From Prevotella sp. UBA1104 (lineage in GTDB: Bacteria > Bacteroidota > Bacteroidia > Bacteroidales > Bacteroidaceae): DNA of 25,947 bases. Positions 22,909-25,947 of this stretch are shown one piece after another. Under the pieces are notes generated by a model. That model had not been told where the DNA came from, did no database searches, and was given only the letters and a program-made list of their open reading frames with translations. Numbering within the stretch: position 1 is the first letter of the stretch; every line of letters begins with the position of its first letter. The stretch is from NCBI GenBank assembly GCA_002314055.1, contig DCBP01000076.1:1-25947 (forward strand), given 5' to 3'. The position numbers and the translations under genes were made by a program.

Positions 22909-23637
22909 TTATCCTCCTTCTTCTCTGTCGTTCTTGTCGTATTTCTTTGACTCCTTAACCTTTTTCTCGTCAGCTCCAGCCACTACGATTACGAACTCCC
23001 CCTTTGGCGGAATCTCCTCGAAGTGGGCGAGAACCTCGGCAAGTGTTCCTCTTACGCTCTCCTCGTGTATCTTGGATATCTCGCGACAAGCACTTGCCTG
23101 GCGCTCCTGACCGAAATATTCTATAAACTGAGCGAGCGTCTTAACCACACGGTATGGCGACTCGTAGAATATCATGGTGCGAGTTTCGTCTTTAAGACTT
23201 TCGAGCTTTGTGGCGCGTCCCTTCTTCTGTGGAAGAAATCCCTCGAAGCAGAAACGGTCGCAAGGCAGTCCCGAAGATACCAAAGCCGGTACGAAAGCTG
23301 TTGCGCCGGGCAGACACTGTACTGTAATGCCGGCTGCGGCAGCCTCGCGGGCAAGGAAAAAGCCCGGGTCGCTGATGCCCGGAGTTCCGGCATCGCTGAT
23401 GAGGGCAATTGTCTGTCCGCCCTTTAGGCGTTCCACGATACCGGCGGTAGTGCCGTGTTCGTTGAACTTGTGGTGCGCCATGAGCTGGTTCTTTATCTCG
23501 AAATGACTCAGCAGATGGCTCGACGTGCGAGTGTCTTCTGCCAATACCAAATCAGCTTCCTTCAGAATGCGGATTGCCCGTAGCGTCATATCCTCCATAT
23601 TGCCGACAGGGGTCGGCACAATATATAATGTTCCCAT
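22909..23637 (-). CDS. rsmI: 16S rRNA 2'-O-methyltransferase RsmI
   Basis: The start is set at the ATG read from 23637 (MGTLYIVPTPVGNMEDMTLR); the upstream in-frame TTG lies before the predicted transcription start and is excluded. The 242-residue tetrapyrrole-methylase-fold enzyme uses SAM to methylate the ribose O2' of C1402 of 16S rRNA in the decoding centre. Signatures: PTPVGNMEDMTLRAI, LAEDTRTSSHLL (about 35-46), ALISDAGTPGISDPG (about 78-92) and PGATAFVPAL (about 113-122). The C-terminus is a charged tail ending DREEGG. In-frame sequence after the stop looks like a continuing tail (see findings). Divergent from tdk. Confidence 0.95.
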   Translation of the reverse strand: MGTLYIVPTPVGNMEDMTLRAIRILKEADLVLAEDTRTSSHLLSHFEIKNQLMAHHKFNEHGTTAGIVERLKGGQTIALISDAGTPGISDPGFFLAREAAAAGITVQCLPGATAFVPALVSSGLPCDRFCFEGFLPQKKGRATKLESLKDETRTMIFYESPYRVVKTLAQFIEYFGQERQASACREISKIHEESVRGTLAEVLAHFEEIPPKGEFVIVVAGADEKKVKESKKYDKNDREEGG

Positions 23638-23646
23638 ATGCAACCG

Positions 23647-23678
23647 CAAATATAAGGATATTAATCAGCTGTAGCAAA
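23647..23678 (-). promoter_or_regulatory. rsmI promoter
   Basis: Read on the minus strand: TTTG (23678-23675), a 20-bp spacer and TATATTTG (23654-23647), an exact consensus match. The start site would fall about 4 nt before ATG 23637, leaving almost no leader. Confidence 0.65.
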
Positions 23679-23693
23679 AAATATGTGTGTTTC

Positions 23694-23725
23694 TTTGCAA
23701 TTTTTAAAACGTCTTTGTAATTTTG
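23694..23725 (+). promoter_or_regulatory. tdk promoter
   Basis: TTTG (23694-23697), a 20-bp spacer and TAATTTTG (23718-23725) match the consensus exactly. The start site would fall at about 23731-23733, right at the tdk ATG (23733), so the message may be leaderless. Confidence 0.7.
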
Positions 23726-23732
23726 CGCTCAA

Positions 23733-24314
23733 ATGAACAATAATTTAGTAGGGGAAGCACATCGCCCCGGAAGAATTGAAGTGGTGTGCGGCTCTATGTT
23801 TTCCGGAAAAACTGAGGAGCTGATAAGGCGCATGAAGCGCGCAAAGTTTGCTAAGCAGAAGGTGGAAATATTCAAGCCTTCTCTTGATACAAGATATTCG
23901 GAGGTTGACGTGGTCAGTCATGACCAGCATTCCATTCCGAGTACGCCGGTTGACAATTCCTCGACAATAGCCCTCTTGTCGTCAGACATTGACGTTGTGG
24001 GCATCGACGAAGCGCAATTCCTCGACGACGGGCTCGTTGACGTATGCAACGACCTTGCCAACAGAGGGGTTCGCGTCATCGTTGCTGGACTCGACATGGA
24101 TTTCAAGGGAAAACCCTTCGGACCGATTCCGGCACTTTGTGCCATTGCCGACGAAGTAACCAAGGTGCATGCCATCTGCGTAAAGTGCGGGGCGTTGGCT
24201 TATGTAAGCCATAGACTCGTGGCTAACGACAAAAGAGTGTTGCTTGGCGAACAGGCTGAGTATGAGCCGCTTTGTCGCGAATGCTATCAGAAGGCTCTGC
24301 AGAATGAGAAATAA
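23733..24314 (+). CDS. tdk: Thymidine kinase (type II)
   Basis: Phosphorylates thymidine to dTMP with ATP in the pyrimidine salvage pathway. The 193-residue protein has P-loop GSMFSGKT (20-27), DEAQF (92-96) with the catalytic Glu93, and the zinc-binding cysteines of the lasso domain, C149/C152 (CVKCG) and C181/C184 (CREC). The length is normal for tetrameric type II enzymes. It is followed 19 bp later by the AI-2E family gene on the same strand. There is no room for a Shine-Dalgarno sequence behind the promoter. Confidence 0.96.
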   Translation: MNNNLVGEAHRPGRIEVVCGSMFSGKTEELIRRMKRAKFAKQKVEIFKPSLDTRYSEVDVVSHDQHSIPSTPVDNSSTIALLSSDIDVVGIDEAQFLDDGLVDVCNDLANRGVRVIVAGLDMDFKGKPFGPIPALCAIADEVTKVHAICVKCGALAYVSHRLVANDKRVLLGEQAEYEPLCRECYQKALQNEK

Positions 24315-24333
24315 CAACAAATGACTTGAGCTT

Positions 24334-25437
24334 ATGTTTGAAAAGGAAATTACGTTCGACAGGTTTATACGCATGATGGGAGTGGTGCTGATAACAGTAG
24401 GTGTGCTTTACATGCTGAATTATCTTAGTGGTGTATTGCTGCCGTTCTTCGTGGCATGGCTGCTCGCCTATCTGCTTTATCCTATAGTGAAGTTCGTGCA
24501 ATACAAGTTGCATGTACCGACAAGGGCGCTCTCTATTGTCGTAACGCTCATCTTCGTGCTTGCAGTAGTTGGAGGAGTATTCTATCTCATCATACCACCG
24601 ATGCTCGAACAATTTGAAAAACTTGCCGACGTGGCTTCACAATATATTCGGCAGGGAACTGACGGCGAGAGCTTTCAGGCTGTAGTACAGCAATGGCTTC
24701 ATCAGAACAAGGAGACCATAGAACAGATTTTCAAGCGTAAGGATGTTGCCGATGCCATCAAGGCTGCCATGCCTAAGCTGTTTAGCGTCTTGGGACAGAC
24801 GGCAAGCATCGTAATAAGTATCGTGGCATCGCTTATCACCTTATTATATATGTTCTTCATTCTTCTCGACTATGAGTATCTGTCGACAAAGTGGATAAAA
24901 ATCTTCCCGAAGAGCGTGCGCCCGTTCTGGCAATCACTGATGCACGATGTGGAAAAAGAACTTAACAACTATATCAGAGGACAGTCGCTCGTGGCACTTA
25001 TCATGGGCATTCTCTTTTGCATAGGATTCACAATTATCGATTTCCCGATGGCTATAGGTCTCGGCATACTTATCGGTATAATGGATTTGGTGCCTTACTT
25101 GCATACGTTCGCACTTATTCCTACAGCCTTTCTTGCTTTGCTCAAGGCTGCCGATACAGGACAGAATTTCTGGATTATCTTTGCCTCGGCATTTGCTGTA
25201 TTCTGTATAGTGCAGATAATAATAGATATGGTAGTAACTCCTAAGGTGATGGGAAAGGCTATGGGACTGAACCCCGCAATTCTGCTTCTTGCCCTCTCGG
25301 TGTGGGGAACGTTGCTTGGCTTTATTGGACTAATTGTTGCCTTGCCTCTAACCACGATTCTCATCGCCTATTATCAGCGCTATGTTACTAAAGACAAGGA
25401 AAAGAAAATTCCTGTTGATTCGGAAACAAAAGAATAG
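24334..25437 (+). CDS. AI-2E family transporter
   Basis: A 367-residue inner-membrane protein with the family's pattern: paired N-terminal TM segments (MGVVLITVGVLYMLNYLSGV, LLPFFVAWLLAYLLYPIVKF), a third (IVVTLIFVLAVVGGVFYLII), a cytosol- or periplasm-facing helical region (about 90-150), then several TM helices including ASLITLLYMFFILLDYEYL and GIMDLVPYLHTFALIPTA. The motif VVTPKVMGKAMGLNPAILLL near residue 300 is the well-conserved family signature. Members include quorum-signal exporters and Na+/H+ antiporters, so the substrate is not predictable. Likely co-transcribed with tdk. Confidence 0.92.
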   Translation: MFEKEITFDRFIRMMGVVLITVGVLYMLNYLSGVLLPFFVAWLLAYLLYPIVKFVQYKLHVPTRALSIVVTLIFVLAVVGGVFYLIIPPMLEQFEKLADVASQYIRQGTDGESFQAVVQQWLHQNKETIEQIFKRKDVADAIKAAMPKLFSVLGQTASIVISIVASLITLLYMFFILLDYEYLSTKWIKIFPKSVRPFWQSLMHDVEKELNNYIRGQSLVALIMGILFCIGFTIIDFPMAIGLGILIGIMDLVPYLHTFALIPTAFLALLKAADTGQNFWIIFASAFAVFCIVQIIIDMVVTPKVMGKAMGLNPAILLLALSVWGTLLGFIGLIVALPLTTILIAYYQRYVTKDKEKKIPVDSETKE

Positions 25438-25582
25438 CCTATGCTGTTTTTAAGGTTTTTATCGAGAAATAATGGCAGTTGCATAAAAAGGATTTGTTCT
25501 GCCTAGATATTGCCGTATAATAACACTTAAAGGGTGGATAAGAAGAAAAAATGACCTAAAATTAAAGAAAGTTACATAATAA

Positions 25583-25614
25583 TTTGGAAGATTGAAGAAA
25601 AAGTTATACCTTTG
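25583..25614 (+). promoter_or_regulatory. tRNA-Lys promoter
   Basis: TTTG (25583-25586), a 20-bp spacer and TACCTTTG (25607-25614) match the Bacteroidetes consensus exactly, 28 bp before the tRNA. The stretch 25,438-25,582 shows no gene. Confidence 0.8.
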
Positions 25615-25642
25615 CACTCGCTTTTAGGAAATAAGACTTGGA

Positions 25643-25715
25643 GATCCGCTAGCTCAGTTGGTAGAGCACAACACTTTTAATGTTGGGGTCTTGGGTTCGA
25701 ACCCCAAGCGGATCA
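25643..25715 (+). tRNA. tRNA-Lys (anticodon UUU)
   Basis: The 73-nt cloverleaf is complete: acceptor GATCCGC pairs with GCGGATC, discriminator A, D-loop AGCTCAGTTGGTAGAGCA, anticodon stem CAACA/TGTTG around CTTTTAA with anticodon TTT, and T-loop GGTTCGAACCC. CCA is not encoded (ends ATCA-CAGG). It has its own promoter and terminator. Confidence 0.97.
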
Positions 25716-25720
25716 CAGGA

Positions 25721-25748
25721 AAGGATACTCGTTGAGTATCCTTTTTTT
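25721..25748 (+). terminator. Terminator of tRNA-Lys
   Basis: AAGGATACTC (25721-25730), loop GTT and GAGTATCCTT (25734-25743) with T's to 25748 form a perfect 10-bp hairpin. From 25,749 to the window end the sequence is AT-rich and low in complexity, with no gene seen. Confidence 0.9.
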
Positions 25749-25866
25749 GTTGATAGCCAGAGAGTTAAGGGCTATCGGGGATAAGGGGAGGATTGGAATT
25801 GGGAGAAAAAAGAAACTGAAAAAAAATGAGATTTTTTGAGAGTTTTCGAGATTTTTCAAGATTTTA

Positions 25867-25903
25867 ATTCTACCGCTTTTATACTGAACATTCTACCGCT
25901 TTT
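25867..25903. repeat. 14-bp direct repeat near the window end
   Basis: ATTCTACCGCTTTT occurs at 25867-25880 and again at 25890-25903, 23 bp apart (about two helical turns). It may be a paired protein-binding site or a fragment of a longer repeat beyond the window. Confidence 0.5.
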
Positions 25904-25947
25904 TATTCTTTTCGTCAGTGCTCCAGAAACGGAACTTATTGTGTAAT

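Overview
The window looks like a chromosomal segment from a member of the Bacteroidales, most likely Prevotellaceae. The evidence is many promoters of the Bacteroidetes type (TTTG, about 20 bp, TAnnTTTG), a UpxY/NusG-like antiterminator, BACON domains, a PorT-like outer-membrane barrel, very weak Shine-Dalgarno signals, and a folate-dependent histidine-degradation operon. Genus is inference.

Bases 1-10,114 are accessory in character: AT-rich, and mostly genes I cannot assign to a known pathway. A promoter (451-480) is followed by a decayed, frameshifted ORF (484-775). Next comes a structured leader with two hairpins whose loops are complementary, ending in a terminator-like U run (821-910). 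After that is a UpxY/NusG-like gene and a tightly packed co-directional train: a four-TM membrane protein; a P-loop GTPase (G1, G3 and G4 motifs visible); two TM proteins of the same layout (similar N-terminal domain, coiled coil, one TM, different outside domain) flanking a retropepsin-like lipoprotein; a two-BACON secreted protein; a small secreted protein; a penicillin-binding-protein-like fold lacking the catalytic motifs; and a small cytosolic protein. There are no glycosyltransferases, so this is not a capsule locus. I read it as a candidate undescribed envelope-spanning GTPase system whose long operon is probably read through by its own antiterminator.

Bases 10,421-17,013 hold a complete histidine-to-glutamate operon: ftcD (fused transferase/cyclodeaminase), hutU (long form), hutH, hutI. 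The spacers around hutU carry 9-bp tandem repeats. Two small overlapping genes follow (DUF4250-like and unknown).

Bases 17,600-25,947 are housekeeping: an NlpC/P60 hydrolase; a 5'-nucleotidase split into two genes in reversed domain order; a 2[4Fe-4S] ferredoxin (minus); a 700-bp region with a 27-bp perfect inverted repeat and 21-bp tandem repeats; a PorT-like barrel; a coiled-coil lipoprotein and rsmI (minus); divergent tdk; an AI-2E family permease; and tRNA-Lys(UUU) with its own promoter and terminator. I saw no rRNA, CRISPR array, insertion sequence or integrase.
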